Of a stretch of DNA of 64,000 nucleotides, positions 1 to 9,964 are shown piece by piece. The stretch is from Nomia melanderi (lineage: Eukaryota > Arthropoda > Insecta > Hymenoptera > Halictidae), in the NCBI RefSeq assembly GCF_051020985.1, contig NC_135002.1, positions 4,526,001 to 4,590,000 of the forward strand. Direction: 5' to 3'. Made by a program: the position numbers and the translations under genes. Position 1 is the first letter of the stretch. Each line of letters opens with the position of its first letter. The notes beneath the pieces are model-generated. The model was given only the letters and a program-made list of their open reading frames with translations. It made no database searches and was not told the DNA's origin.

Positions 1-99
1 GGGATTGGAGATGTGTTCGTGGAGGATGGAGCGGGGATGGTGGATTTGTGTTCGGTGTTTATTTTTGTAGATGAACGGTGTGGTGTAAAGTGTACTGTT

Positions 100-836
100 T
101 AAATTTATCGTGGTAAGTTTCGAATTTCATATTTTGAATCTCAAATCTTGAATTTCTAATTTCATGTTTCAAATCTCAAACTTCAAACCTCAAATCTTAA
201 ATCTAAAATCTGAAATCTCAAATTTCATATTTCAAATCTCAAGTCTCAAATTTCTAATTTCACGTTTCAAATTTCAAATCTCAGGTCTCGAACCTCAAAT
301 TTCTAATCTTTATCATTGCTCATCATTATCAAACCTCAAATCTTAAATCTGAAATCTGAAATCTCAAATTTCATATTTCAAATTTCAAGTCTCATCATTG
401 CTAATCATTATCAAACCTCAAATCTTCAATCTGAAATCTGAAACTTGAAATCTGAAATCTCAAATTTCATATTTCAAATCTCAAGTCTCAAATTTCTAGT
501 TTCACGTTTTAAATTTCAAATCTCAGATCTCAAATTTCAAATTTCTAATCTTTATCATTGCTAATCATTATCAAACCTCAAATCTTAAATCTCAAGTGTC
601 AAATTCCTAATTTCATGTTTCAAATTTCAAATCTCAGGTCTCAAATCTCAAATTTCTAATCTTTATCATTGCTAATCATTATCAAACCTCAAATCTTAAA
701 TCTCAAATTTCATATTTAAAATCTCAGGTTCCAAATTTCTAATTTCACATTTCAAATCTCAAGTCTCAAATTTCCAATTTCACGTTTCAAATTTCAAATC
801 TCAAGTCTCAAATCTCAAACTTCTAATCGTTACCAT
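100..836. repeat. AT-rich degenerate minisatellite with a higher-order unit
   Basis: The stretch is built from 15-17 bp variants of TCAAATCTCAAATTTCA. A higher-order marker, TTTATCATTGCTAATCATTA, recurs near 308, 391, 551 and 662, so the last two super-units are about 110 bp apart. The + strand is almost free of G, which leaves short ORFs open by composition only. Copies are diverged, so the array is old. The 99 bases before it hold nothing recognisable. Confidence 0.9.
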
Positions 837-1444
837 TGCCAGTTTATACAATTCGATAAACTCTGAAGGCCCAACCAAGACCTTCCCCAGAAGATATCGA
901 CCCAATAAAAAAGTCCGCGATCTAACGATAAAACGCGTTGCAGAAAGTGTTCCACGCTCCCTATTCGTGACGCGAACGAAAGATCCCGGCGATACCGGTA
1001 CGTCTTTATCGCGAAGCACGGTCCGCCCACGCAAGGATGTCCATTTCCCTGTGAACTGGGCTAAGGCCTCGGCCGACTATCGTCTATGCATATCCTGACG
1101 GCTTAAACGTCGCTCGAATAAACGGGATAGCATCGGGAAGGACGAGTTGGCACGCGAGGCCCTGTGTCCCCTTTGAATTACGATTGGGGGATCGTTTTGG
1201 AAGCGGATCGAGGCCGGCTCAAAAATTGTTTGTCGTGCGTCCAAGACGAATGACCGATCCCCAGCGCCCGTGCACGTTAATCCGACCGTTTCTTGGAACG
1301 GATCACCGTCGCGATGGATCGCCCGAACATGAACGCCGAGGTCAACTACGGAGAAACGGTTGCTCGATGGACATAAACGACCGGGAATTATGCGAATTCA
1401 CCCTCGACCGCTGCGACGATCGTCGAACTGGTTCTACTCCCCTC
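837..1444. other. Non-coding, CpG-rich single-copy stretch
   Basis: Moderately GC-rich DNA. Overlapping short ORFs occur in several frames on both strands, none with a recognisable domain, good start context or splice flanks. No RNA gene or repeat was seen. Confidence 0.5.
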
Positions 1445-1652
1445 AACGCACGAGTTACGAGCGCCGAATTACTGTCATTAATAATTCACTGGAAAAAGAG
1501 AAAAATTCTAATCATATGTTACGCCTATATTCCCTTTCAATAGTTGATTACAGAGGAATAATATTTACTTAGAATTCAAACGAACTGAATACATGTATCT
1601 GTCGAATCACGTTGAAAATCTTCACCACGAGTCTCACTCGTAGGACAAGGGG
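1445..1652 (+). mobile_element. MITE family G, copy G1, inserted in family J
   Basis: Shares with 40,765-41,038 and (reverse) 31,173-31,365 the run CACTGGAAAAAGAG..ATTCTAA, then TATATTCC, then GTTGATTACAGAGGAATAAT. It ends CACGAGTCTCACTCGTAGGA, CAAGGGG, then TTAA (1653-1656). The end contains a short hairpin, ACGAGT CTC ACTCGT. The left end is degraded. The TTAA joins it to a J fragment, so G1 appears to have inserted into J at a TTAA. Confidence 0.65.
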
Positions 1653-1656
1653 TTAA

Positions 1657-1719
1657 TCGAAATGAACTATAATTCGATTTGGTTGGTGGTCACCGGTGAC
1701 CCCAATGGCATTCAACGCG
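1657..1719 (-). mobile_element. MITE family J terminal fragment (J0)
   Basis: Read on the minus strand, it starts CGCGTTGAATGCC just after TTAA (1720-1723) and matches the J2 left end at 14,788. It carries the perfect palindrome GTCACCGGTGAC at 1689-1700, which is GTCACCTGTGAC in J2. It is interrupted by G1. Confidence 0.6.
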
Positions 1720-1723
1720 TTAA

Positions 1724-2924
1724 AAGGCTCGAGAACTAAAACGATCCCTGCAACCACGGAACTTCTGCGATGATTCCTAAAATATGAAACTCCTGAAAAT
1801 TCCAATCAGCCTCTATTTACAGTCAGTTTACCGAGGCAGGCCGATTTGCAAGTGAAATTCCGAAACAACTCCGAATTTACCGTATTCGGAGCGTCCAAAC
1901 AACTTCCGCGGCCCTCTCCCTTGGACCCGGCACCCGCGGCCTCGAAGGCGGAGGAGCCGTTCGCCGCGCACTCCGCTTTTCCAGCCGTCGGGCGGCGCGG
2001 TCGCATGCAAATCACCGCGATCAACGAAACAACCATCGATTTGTCATCCCCGGCTTTGGTAGACGCGACGCGGAGGAAGTCGGAGACGGTGTCCGCTTCT
2101 CCGAGGCCGTCGGTCTTCGCGGAACATCGCCGGATCAGCGGTGTCCCTGTCACCGATAGCGTTTACGCGCGATGAAAGGCACCGGCGGCGGAGGAACGGG
2201 GAGGGAGGCTGGCCATTGTTGCAGCCCCCGGCCGACGGGGTTGACAATAGGATGCACCCCGAGACCCGGCGTTGCTACCCGGATCCTACGGAAGACTCCC
2301 GACGCGGGAAATAGACTCGGCCCCTTTTGTCTAGTCCTTCCAGTCCTCCGCAGCCTCGTGCCTTTTCATTTGCTCCTGTCCCGTCCGGCCGTCCCTTCGT
2401 TCTACGGTCCTTTAACTAACGTCCGCTGCAATTTATGCTCCCTTTTTATCGACTGGCCGTTTTCCCTCGGTTTTACTGCGCCGCCCTTGTTAGACAAGCT
2501 CATCTTTCAGCCATTACTTAGGGATATCGGGGTATTTCTTTGGAACTGGACGCCGCCGGAGGATGGAGATTCTGGGGGATTATGGGAGGTTGACGTAGGC
2601 TTGAGTGTAATACAGTGGAATGAGTGAAATTGCTTAGGCACTGTGGCGAGGAAGTTTCGGACCGTTTTTAGTTAATTGAATTCATGTCATATGGATGTGC
2701 TGTCATTAACCAGGCTGGAGAGACGTGATACGTCGAGACGATTCTGTCCCGAAATTCTCAATGATGTCTTACGCATTGATGATCTTGTTGTATTAGATTA
2801 CTTCAAAATGTATCACTTTATACGGAATGATTAACAAAGTTAGTCTACATATCAGTGTAAAATAGGTAAAAACAAAATTCATCGCAGGCCAAATTTTTGA
2901 ATTCATTTCCAGGCAAATGGTTGA
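1724..2924. other. GC-rich island, then AT-rich unique DNA; no supported gene
   Basis: 1,850-2,600 is GC- and CpG-rich and open in several frames on both strands at once (up to 151 codons), which is the behaviour of stop-poor GC-rich DNA rather than of a gene. 2,640-2,920 is AT-rich with no repeat partner noticed. Confidence 0.5.
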
Positions 2925-3138
2925 CACTAAAATTTCGGAGTAATTAAATTGACTTTTTGAAAATGCTCTGTAGAAATTCTAAGAGTACATTAATTGAAGG
3001 ATTAGTTCATTTAGAATTCAATTTGCATAGGTTAAATTAATTTCTTTAATAATATCTCAGAGAATCATCCGTTATCTTTTTAATAATTGAAGAGGAAATC
3101 AGGAATGGGTTATTTTGACCTGTCTGGTAGTTTTAGTA
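2925..3138 (+). mobile_element. MITE family I, copy I0
   Basis: Left boundary is TTGA (2921-2924, a decayed TTAA) followed by CACTAAAATTTCGG. Right end is CTGGTAGTTTTAGTA followed by TTAA (3139-3142). The interior matches I1 (6,176-6,357) and the reverse copies at 30.2-30.7 kb, including GAAATCAGGAAT and ATTTTGACCTGTCTG. It carries the uninterrupted TTTAATAATATCTCAG that serves as an empty site for element N at 15 kb. Confidence 0.75.
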
Positions 3139-3142
3139 TTAA

Positions 3143-3872
3143 TGAAAGGGTATGGCCACGAAATATTAAGTGTAATATATTAAATATTATCCATTAGGTA
3201 ATTGTTATAATAGGGAACAAGCATTATTTCCTTTTTTAAACAACCTGGCAGAGAACCTTTGAACATCCTGAATTATTTATGTCTAAGATGTGTAAGGAAT
3301 AGACGGTGTTGATTCTTTTTGTCATAAAAACAAAATGTTCTTAAAGCTTTTATTGCTCAAGGAAAGTTCCAAAGATCTGGCTGGGAAATTTTGAATGTCG
3401 TTGTATAGTTTTATAGAATTTTTATTTGTAAGACAGAAATGTATGATTCAAGTTTGAGTATAGGTTTGTACGTCATTGGTGAACTATGCTGCCGCAAGGG
3501 ATTTTAATTAGGTACACCGATTCAGAGACATTCTCCAATAACAAGCGTGGAGATGCTATCGAACTCGAAATAGAGAGACGACAAGGAACGTCGTTGAAGT
3601 TCCAAGGATGTCTTGAGAAGCTTTCAGCTGTTATCAAATATTCATCGCAGTCTGCTGATATTCGTCGATATGAGACTGTTTGGATGCTCAGACCGCGTGA
3701 ATGTTTCATCGACAAGCGTCGTGCCGTTAGGAAAAATGCGCCAACATGTGTCCGTTAAACATTTAGAATTAAAACGCTGCTTGAACGTCGGAAAATGGAA
3801 ATTCTCCGTGAATCACCCTTTTCACCGGCAATTCATCAAACAAAATGCTCAAATCGTATCAAATATTCCACA
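3143..3872. other. AT-rich stretch with one unassigned ORF open on both strands
   Basis: 3,143-3,480 shows nothing. 3,486-3,758 (+) is a 90-codon ORF starting LPQGILIRYTDSETFSNN after an in-frame TGA, with A at -3 of its ATG. Codon choice looks protein-like, but the opposite strand is open for 80 codons over the same bases (3,473-3,715). No family was recognised, no splice or polyadenylation signals fit, and neither reading can be preferred. Confidence 0.3.
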
Positions 3873-4322
3873 CTACACTCGAGAGGCGACTCTCACTCAC
3901 CACATATTCGATATAACAAGATTGTAAAATTTCATGTATAATAAATCCTTAGCATTCCAGGTTTTGTCATCTATCAGCAACTAATTTTTATAGTATTCCT
4001 AGCGAAAATTAGAAATGCTGTAACATTTCTTCGATCTTTTATTTTCCTTAGTACAAAATTTTGATGTGTGGAAAATCGAATAATTTTTGGGACAGTTTCT
4101 TTAAGATTCATTAAAATATTTAATATTAAAACTGGTGCAATTGGAGTTTACAGAGTTCAAAAGGTTAAATGTTATATAATGCATCAATATGTAAAATACT
4201 GAAACGAAATAGCTTTCTCATTAACTTATGTATGTTTTCTCATTAAGTTTCAAAGAATGTCTATGTCTCATCGGAAAATGTTGAATACATCTAGTGAAAA
4301 CTTTCGATAGCAAAGCTCTAAT
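3873..4322 (+). mobile_element. Decayed MITE family A (A7) split by a family D insertion
   Basis: ACTCGAGAGGCGACTCTCAC at 3,877 matches the A1 left arm (7,202) without its outer CCCTTTGC. The A interior resumes after D1 with TATAATGCATCAATATG at 4,173 and ends ACTTTCGATAGCAAAGCTC near 4,322. The two halves are contiguous in other A copies, so D1 (3,946-4,164) is an insertion. Confidence 0.6.
3946..4164 (-). mobile_element. MITE family D, copy D1, nested in A7
   Basis: On the minus strand it begins CCTTTTGAACTCTGTAAAC beside TTAA (4165-4168). It matches D2 throughout, including TTTCTTCGATCTTT, TTCTTTAAGATTCATT and ATTAAAATATTTAATATT. Its other end, TCCTTAGCATTCCAGG, abuts TAAA, a decayed TTAA. 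Confidence 0.7.
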
Positions 4323-5344
4323 ATCCATTTCGCACATCATTGATTAGCAGCTAAATGTGACTTATTTCACAAACATTTGAAGTAAATAAGAGTTTAATTC
4401 CTTCCAATTGTAATTAAAATTATTTCTACTTGCAATTGAAAGATCCAAAGAACCCATTGAATAATAAATAACCGAATTCATTATATATGTACTCTGTTGA
4501 GTTCGCAACTTCGTGTTCCACTTACAATTACTTCATACAAAAATTCCTTAAAACGTTGAACGATACATCCGAAAAACTTTCGACCGCAACGGGTTAATCG
4601 AAAATAAGATCCGCAACGTTGGCAGGCGAACGAGATCGAACGAGAGCGAAGAGACGAAACGAAGCGCGATCCCCGAAGCGGCGAGGGTTGACGGAGCGGA
4701 AAGGGAGCAGCGAGCGCGGGAAGCGGACCCGACGAATCGCGAGTAACGTTAATTATCGGGAAGATAAATTAACGCCGCGCCGCGGCGGCCGCTGGTCTGT
4801 CGCTGCGTTGGCAATAACAGGGGCGGCGACCGTTCCAACCGGAAATAATTACCGTGAAACAGCCATAATTCCCGGGTATCCGTTTATTCTCGGATCGGAA
4901 CGCGAAAGAAAAAGTCAGAGCGCCGGCCCTTTTACGGTCGATCGTGTTTCTCTTTCCCTCGCGGCTCGGCTGGCCGCCGTTCAATTCGTTCAATTCGTTC
5001 GCCGGTCGTTGAATTAATCGCGAAAGCAGTCGGCGCGTGGGCACAAACGCGAATCGGCCGGAATGGAAGCTCCTTTCCCGGCGGATCCTCGTCAAACGCG
5101 AAATATAACGATTGAGAGGCAACGGGACGGGAGCGGAACTCGTTGTTTCCACGTCGGAACGAAGGAACTAATTTTTTCCATCGGCTCTTTGCTTCCGGCG
5201 GACGAACCCCGCGCTGAAGTTATTTTTGAGCGCGGCCGAATTCGAATTTTGTCCTTCGGTTTGGACGGAAATAACGATTCATGCGACGGAACGTTGTTTC
5301 GTGAGTGAATTTGCTTTAGAGAATAGGCGCGAATGTTTTTTGTG
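4323..5344. other. AT-rich spacer, then CpG-rich island; no supported gene
   Basis: 4,323-4,600 is AT-rich. 4,610-5,320 is a CpG-rich island with overlapping ORFs of 81-132 codons on both strands. The 132-codon + ORF is Arg-rich and its antisense is also open for 127 codons, so coding is not supported. Confidence 0.5.
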
Positions 5345-5515
5345 AGCAGTGACCCCCAAGCAAATCGAATTAGTATAATTCACTCGATAAAACGATGATT
5401 ATCCATAGTAACATTCAGTTTGATGAACATGCGATGGTAATGATCTAATTCAGTCGAATGATTGTATTTTCTGCATTTTGTGTTCCTTGCTTCGTGAAAT
5501 CGTGCGTTCAACGTG
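5345..5515 (+). mobile_element. MITE family J, copy J1 (left-truncated)
   Basis: GTGACCCCCAAGCAAATCGA matches J2 just inside its left end. ATTTTCTGCATTTTGTG and GAAATCGTGCGTTCAACGTG match the J2 right end, followed by TTAA (5516-5519). J1 lacks the inserted I/N material found in J2, so it gives the uninterrupted interior for comparison. Confidence 0.6.
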
Positions 5516-5519
5516 TTAA

Positions 5520-5966
5520 TAATTTAGGAAGATTGTCGTAGTTTTATCCGATTATTGGATGTTAGGGTGTTGAGTTCAGGTGAATTTCAGGCTGCCATCG
5601 AATCGCGTTGTGTACAGTGATAATTTCCATCTTCGTTAAACGGCCTGCCCGAGTTGATTTTTTTAATCTCCTGAGTGGCTCCACCCACGCGGTCTCCTGA
5701 TTCCGTGGAACTTTCGGAGCCGCGAAACTTTCTTGCTCCTTCGCGGCTCTAGTTCCGGAACTCTTTCATCACTCGGCGAACAGACACCGGTCGATTATTA
5801 GTTTCTGAACGTTTAACGCCGACCGATCCCTAAAATGTTCCCCGCTTTCCCATCAAATCGGAGAATCGAGATAACATCGGTCGTAAAAGGATTCTTCGGC
5901 TGTTATCTTGGAAATTAACGGCGTTATCATGTATGGATCTCTATTAACGCTAAAACCACCCTAAAG
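5520..5966. other. Unique DNA, no feature seen
   Basis: Mixed composition. No ORF, repeat partner or RNA gene was recognised. Confidence 0.4.
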
Positions 5967-5970
5967 TTAA

Positions 5971-6171
5971 AACTAGATCTACCGAGCGTTTAATACGATT
6001 GATATGTAATCTCAAAAATTGTGACAATAGATTATTTTCAGTTTCTTTGGATGTTTATCGTAGTACTCGAGTGAAACTATTTCCAGAATCATTTCAAATA
6101 TTCAATGCTTCTAAGGTATTAACCACTGCGAAACAAATCGAAACCAGTCATTTTGACTGGTAGTTCTAGTG
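5971..6171 (+). mobile_element. MITE family B, copy B1
   Basis: TTAA (5967-5970) is followed by AACTAGATCTACCGAGCG, and the right end GGTAGTTCTAGTG by TTAA (6172-6175). The interior matches B2 (26,935-27,148), including TTTAATACGATT, AGATTATTTTCAGTTTCTT and ATTCAATGCTTC. A subterminal hairpin, CCAGTCATTTTGACTGG, lies next to the right end. B1 shares its right TTAA with I1. Confidence 0.85.
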
Positions 6172-6175
6172 TTAA

Positions 6176-6357
6176 ACCGCTTTTTAAAAATTCCTGCATA
6201 GAAACTTCAAGAATGTACTTATTCAGACTTGAATTGATTCAAAATTCAGTTTGCGTATTGTTAAATCGATTTCTTGAATAATTTCTCAGAGAAACGTCTA
6301 ATCATTGCAGAAAGAAATCAGGAATACCTCATTTTGACCTGTCTGCTAGTTTTAGTG
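6176..6357 (+). mobile_element. MITE family I, copy I1, abutting B1
   Basis: Starts directly after the TTAA that ends B1 and finishes CTGCTAGTTTTAGTG, then TTAA (6358-6361). The interior TAGAAACTTCAAGA, ATTTCTCAGAGAA and GAAATCAGGAAT match I0. The left terminus is degraded. Confidence 0.75.
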
Positions 6358-6361
6358 TTAA

Positions 6362-7197
6362 TCTCTATTGAAGTTCCTCGAAAAATCGGAATAAAAACGT
6401 TGCTAGTGTAAAAGGACAATTCAGATCTGTTATTCAGTAAGTTCTCCAACCGGAAAAATGTTTTCAAATGAAGCGTACTGTACATACCTTCTCCGATAAT
6501 GGAACAGTGCGGCAAGTTCGTTTGTTCCACGGCTGAATTCGAGATCACGGGGGATCGATATCGAAATTAACCGGCCGCAGAGTGTGACACGATGCTCGGT
6601 TGATAAGCGGTGAGTCTGTTGGTCGCGTGACAAACCGGAAATCCGTCTTCCAGGCAGGGAGCAGAAGGAAGCTAGGTGCCAAGGAGAATGCAACTTGTTC
6701 ACGTGACGCACATTATCACGGTTGGCGTGATACGGAGCCATCAATTACGTCGTCTCCGCCATCCTGAAAATAGAGATAGCCAGCCTTGAACTATAAACCA
6801 CGGTTCCGGGACTTCCGTGCGGCCGCCGAAAACGCATGCTTCTTCTCCCTTCGACGAGTTCTCCCGTTCTCTTTCCCAATGATTCTTCCTGATATTAGCA
6901 ACCCTTAGCTACCCTGAACACGAACGTGCCTCCACTATTTATCAAATAATTGACGGCATATTTTTCTTACTGTTACAGCAACATTGTCTTCTTTATCGCT
7001 CCCTTCTTCTCGAGAACATTCCCCCGTGTTCGATTCGGAACGAATGTTACCTTTTCATCTTCGTTTCCATTACAGAAATTTCTCGATAAGAACGGAATAA
7101 CGAAATATACAAAGTTGAATCAACCGTGAATTTCTTAATACGAATGATTATATTCTAATCATCGCGTATGAATACTCGAAACTGTCGCAACATAAAG
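6362..7197. other. Unique DNA, no supported gene
   Basis: Two overlapping minus-strand ORFs (76 and 104 codons) lie at 6,318-6,744 without recognisable domains. The first begins inside the I1 MITE, so both are treated as chance. Confidence 0.4.
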
Positions 7198-7201
7198 TTA
7201 A

Positions 7202-7437
7202 CCCTTTGCACTCGAAAGGTGACTCTCAGTCGCCACTTGATTCGATACAACAAAACTAAAGTTGAATATTTCATATTTCAAATTAAACTTCGCATTGTTA
7301 CGTGAAATACTGAAATAAAACAATTTTGTTGCTTAATTTATCTGTGAATTATCGTTAAATTAGTTTCAAACGATATCACCTATATCTTGTTAAAAAGTAT
7401 TGAATATTTCTATTGAAAAACTTTCGAGTGCAAAGGG
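7202..7437 (+). mobile_element. MITE family A, copy A1 (complete)
   Basis: Flanked by TTAA at 7198-7201 and 7438-7441. Terminal inverted repeats are CCCTTTGCACTCGAAAG on both ends. 236 bp, exactly the length of A2. No coding capacity. TTAA duplication plus CCC...GGG ends points to piggyBac-type mobilisation (known for the superfamily; the transposase is not in the window). Confidence 0.9.
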
Positions 7438-7441
7438 TTAA

Positions 7442-7638
7442 GAGATGCTATTCACCTGTTCTATGATTGATTCCCAAGCATGATCGATGGACCTACTTTG
7501 TTATAAAAATATTGGAAAAAGAGAAAAACTCTAGGCCCATTCTGCCCACTTTTCCTCTACAGTATAATTGATAAACGCAGAATATTTCATTTGAACTCGA
7601 AAGAATCGAGTAACGTTTATTAACCCCTTGCAGACACA
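7442..7638. mobile_element. Degraded family G fragment (G5) and spacer
   Basis: TATTGGAAAAAGAGAAAAAC at 7,510 matches the core of family G at 40.83 kb, and the fragment fades after about 110 bp. TTAACCCCTTGCAGAC follows at 7,619, only about 20 bp before the TTAA of D2. Confidence 0.45.
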
Positions 7639-7642
7639 TTAA

Positions 7643-7864
7643 CCCTTACTCCAGGTTGTTTTGTAATCAGCAACTGCAACTGATTTTTATAGTATTCTTA
7701 GCGAAAATGAGAAATTCTATAACGTTTCTTCGATCTTTCGTTTTCCTTCTCAGTGGAAAATTTGAATCTGTGGAAAATCTAATAATTTTAGGGTAGTTTC
7801 TTTAAGATTCATTAAAATATTTAATATTATAACTGCAATATTGGAGCCTACAGAGTTCAAAGGG
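7643..7864 (-). mobile_element. MITE family D, copy D2 (complete)
   Basis: TTAA at 7639-7642 and 7865-7868. On the minus strand it begins CCCTTTGAACTCTGTAGGCT; the opposite end is CCCTTACTCCAGG, so only the outermost bases are inverted repeats. 222 bp, no coding capacity. It is fused on its right to dispersed repeat L1, a junction that recurs at 57.0 kb. Confidence 0.85.
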
Positions 7865-7868
7865 TTAA

Positions 7869-7990
7869 AGTACACCAAACTTGCAACGTATGTAGCTAAA
7901 TCACACATAATATTACATTCAGATAAATTCCAAACACAACCAAGATATTCCAATCCTGAACGAGTAAATTCATAATCGGCAGCGAACGGG
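7869..7990 (+). repeat. Dispersed repeat L, copy L1
   Basis: AGTACACCAAACTTGCAAC through GGCAGCGAACGGG, bounded by TTAA on both sides (7865-7868 and 7991-7994). It matches 57,022-57,154, where it is again preceded by the terminal sequence of a D element. No terminal inverted repeat was seen, so it may be part of a larger element that D entered. Confidence 0.7.
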
Positions 7991-7994
7991 TTAA

Positions 7995-9720
7995 CGAAGT
8001 GAAAAGAGAATTAAATATGGCGGCCGCGAGTGGCCTTGAACACAACAATCTTCGGCGCGACCGTAGGCGTCGCCGATCGGTCGCGTTCATCGATATTTCG
8101 CCCGGAAACGACCCTCTTCCGTGGACCGTGGCCGTTCAACGACGCCGCGAAGAGCTCTTATGATTTATCGGTCGACCGATCGACTTCCCGACAGTTTGAA
8201 ATCGCCGGCCGCGTCGTCGTCGAGGATCCCCGTGACGAACGAGCGTCGGTGTTTGCACTGGAGCGGCGTTTCTATCCTGCGTTTGAATAAACGTCACCCT
8301 CTCCGCCGCTCCCCCGCCCCGGCGGAGGGTGGTGAAGTGGTAGCTCCTATGGGTGGATTAGGTCGAGGAATAATTCAGTTTGCTAAGTTGGGTTCGTTTA
8401 ACCCGCCGGCTTTTTAATGGACCTCATTTGAATACCTTTCCTCGGTCCTTTTCGCGCCGGGCGCGGGCTCGAAGAGCCCCGGCCGAGGGTTTCCACGAAT
8501 TTTTTATTCCGCGGGAACGGGAATAAAATGGATATTCGGAGATTTGGTAGTATAATCCCCCGGGGGGTAACTGATATTTCGACGTCAGGCGCCGTTGGCT
8601 CATTGATAGCAACTATCGAATCAATCCGTGAGCCCGGCTCCGACTTTCGGTCGATTTTCCTTCGAGGAGGAGCGGTTAATTTCAGTTTTCCTTCTATCCT
8701 AGCGACGACGCGATTCCTTCGGTTATTTTGAATTCACGATGACCCGCAGTATGCTCGAATTTGCGAGAGTTCGTTGTTGATTTATTGGTTGATCCTTGAT
8801 TCTTTCGTTACTTTCTATTAGGTAACATCCGAATGTCTTCGTTTTGAAGTTGTATAAGTTGATTTCTGGAGAAAAATGGGTTGAGGATAGTTTCAGTGAG
8901 ATGTAGATATTCTCTTTTTATATTTACAATCACACTGTGAAATGTGATCGCAAAATATTCTATGCAAGTTGATCGCGAACCGGTAAATATCTCAATGTAT
9001 CGAGAAACGGATTTATCCGGCTTTCAAAGAAACCGCTGATTTTAAAGATTGTTCTTTGGAATATTTGTCAGGTGGAAGTTCTCTTTTGGCAGTGTCCCGG
9101 TGTCCGAGAATTTTCCATTTAATTCAATCTCAGACTTTCGGTTCGCGGTCGGTTGAGAGAAAAAAAAGGAGTGTTATTCGTTCCCGGTGAGATATTTCTC
9201 AATTTTTAACCTTCTCCGGCCGGGATCGAAGTTCGAAGACGGAGAGTGCCGAGGGAAAGTTTCAGCGAACGGTTTCTCGCCGTTGACCTCCGCCGTTTCC
9301 CGGACGAATTTGTCTGGCCGAGATCGATCCGGCCACAGGACGAGAGTTTTTCCAAGAATACGCTACAATTCTCGGTAAAATGGAAGCATTTTATCTCGAG
9401 AGGTCGCGCGCACTATATATCGCCATGCAAATCCGCTCGGACGGACCGATCGGCGAAGAAAAGGAATCGAAGGGCGAACTTGCCGCGGCTGGAAGGGAAG
9501 CGGTTTTTTTCTGCTGCCGGGAACGCCACGGAATCGACGACAGTGATCGGCGTAACATACGGCGTATAGAATCAAAACGTTTCCGATATCTTACAAAGAT
9601 GATCCTCCGAGTTTTCAAATAACTATCTCTTCTCGGAGGGCGAGGAAGAAGATATTATCATTCATACTTTGACTACCTTTAACAGTTCGACTGCCGTGCC
9701 ATATCGTTCTTAACGGAAAT
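7995..9720. other. Two CpG-rich islands; no supported gene
   Basis: 8,010-8,730 and 9,180-9,620 are CpG-rich and open in several frames on both strands (60-107 codons) without domains or splice flanks. 8,740-9,170 is AT-rich with no repeat partner seen. Confidence 0.45.
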
Positions 9721-9724
9721 TTAA

Positions 9725-9960
9725 CCCTTTGCACTCCGGAAGTTTTTCATTAGAAATACTCAACGTTTTTTAATGAAATACCAACGACATTTCAAACTGA
9801 CTTAACGAGAAATCGCACATAAATTAAGGAAAGAGGCTGTTTTATTTTAATATTTCACATATCGATGCATTCTACAAAGTTTAATATTAAATGTCAAACT
9901 CTATAATTTTGCTGTGTCAAATCAATTGGCGACTGAGAAGCGCCTACGGAGTGCAAAGGG
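9725..9960 (-). mobile_element. MITE family A, copy A2 (complete, inverted)
   Basis: TTAA at 9721-9724 and 9961-9964, ends CCCTTTGCACTCCGGAAG and CTACGGAGTGCAAAGGG. 236 bp, the same length as A1 but in opposite orientation. The interior (reverse) holds GCCAATTGATTTGACACAGC and ATGCATCGATATG. Confidence 0.9.
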
Positions 9961-9964
9961 TTAA

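Noticed and set aside
4619..5017. 132-codon + ORF
   Set aside because: Arg/Lys-rich product of CpG-rich DNA, with a 127-codon frame opposite; no domain.
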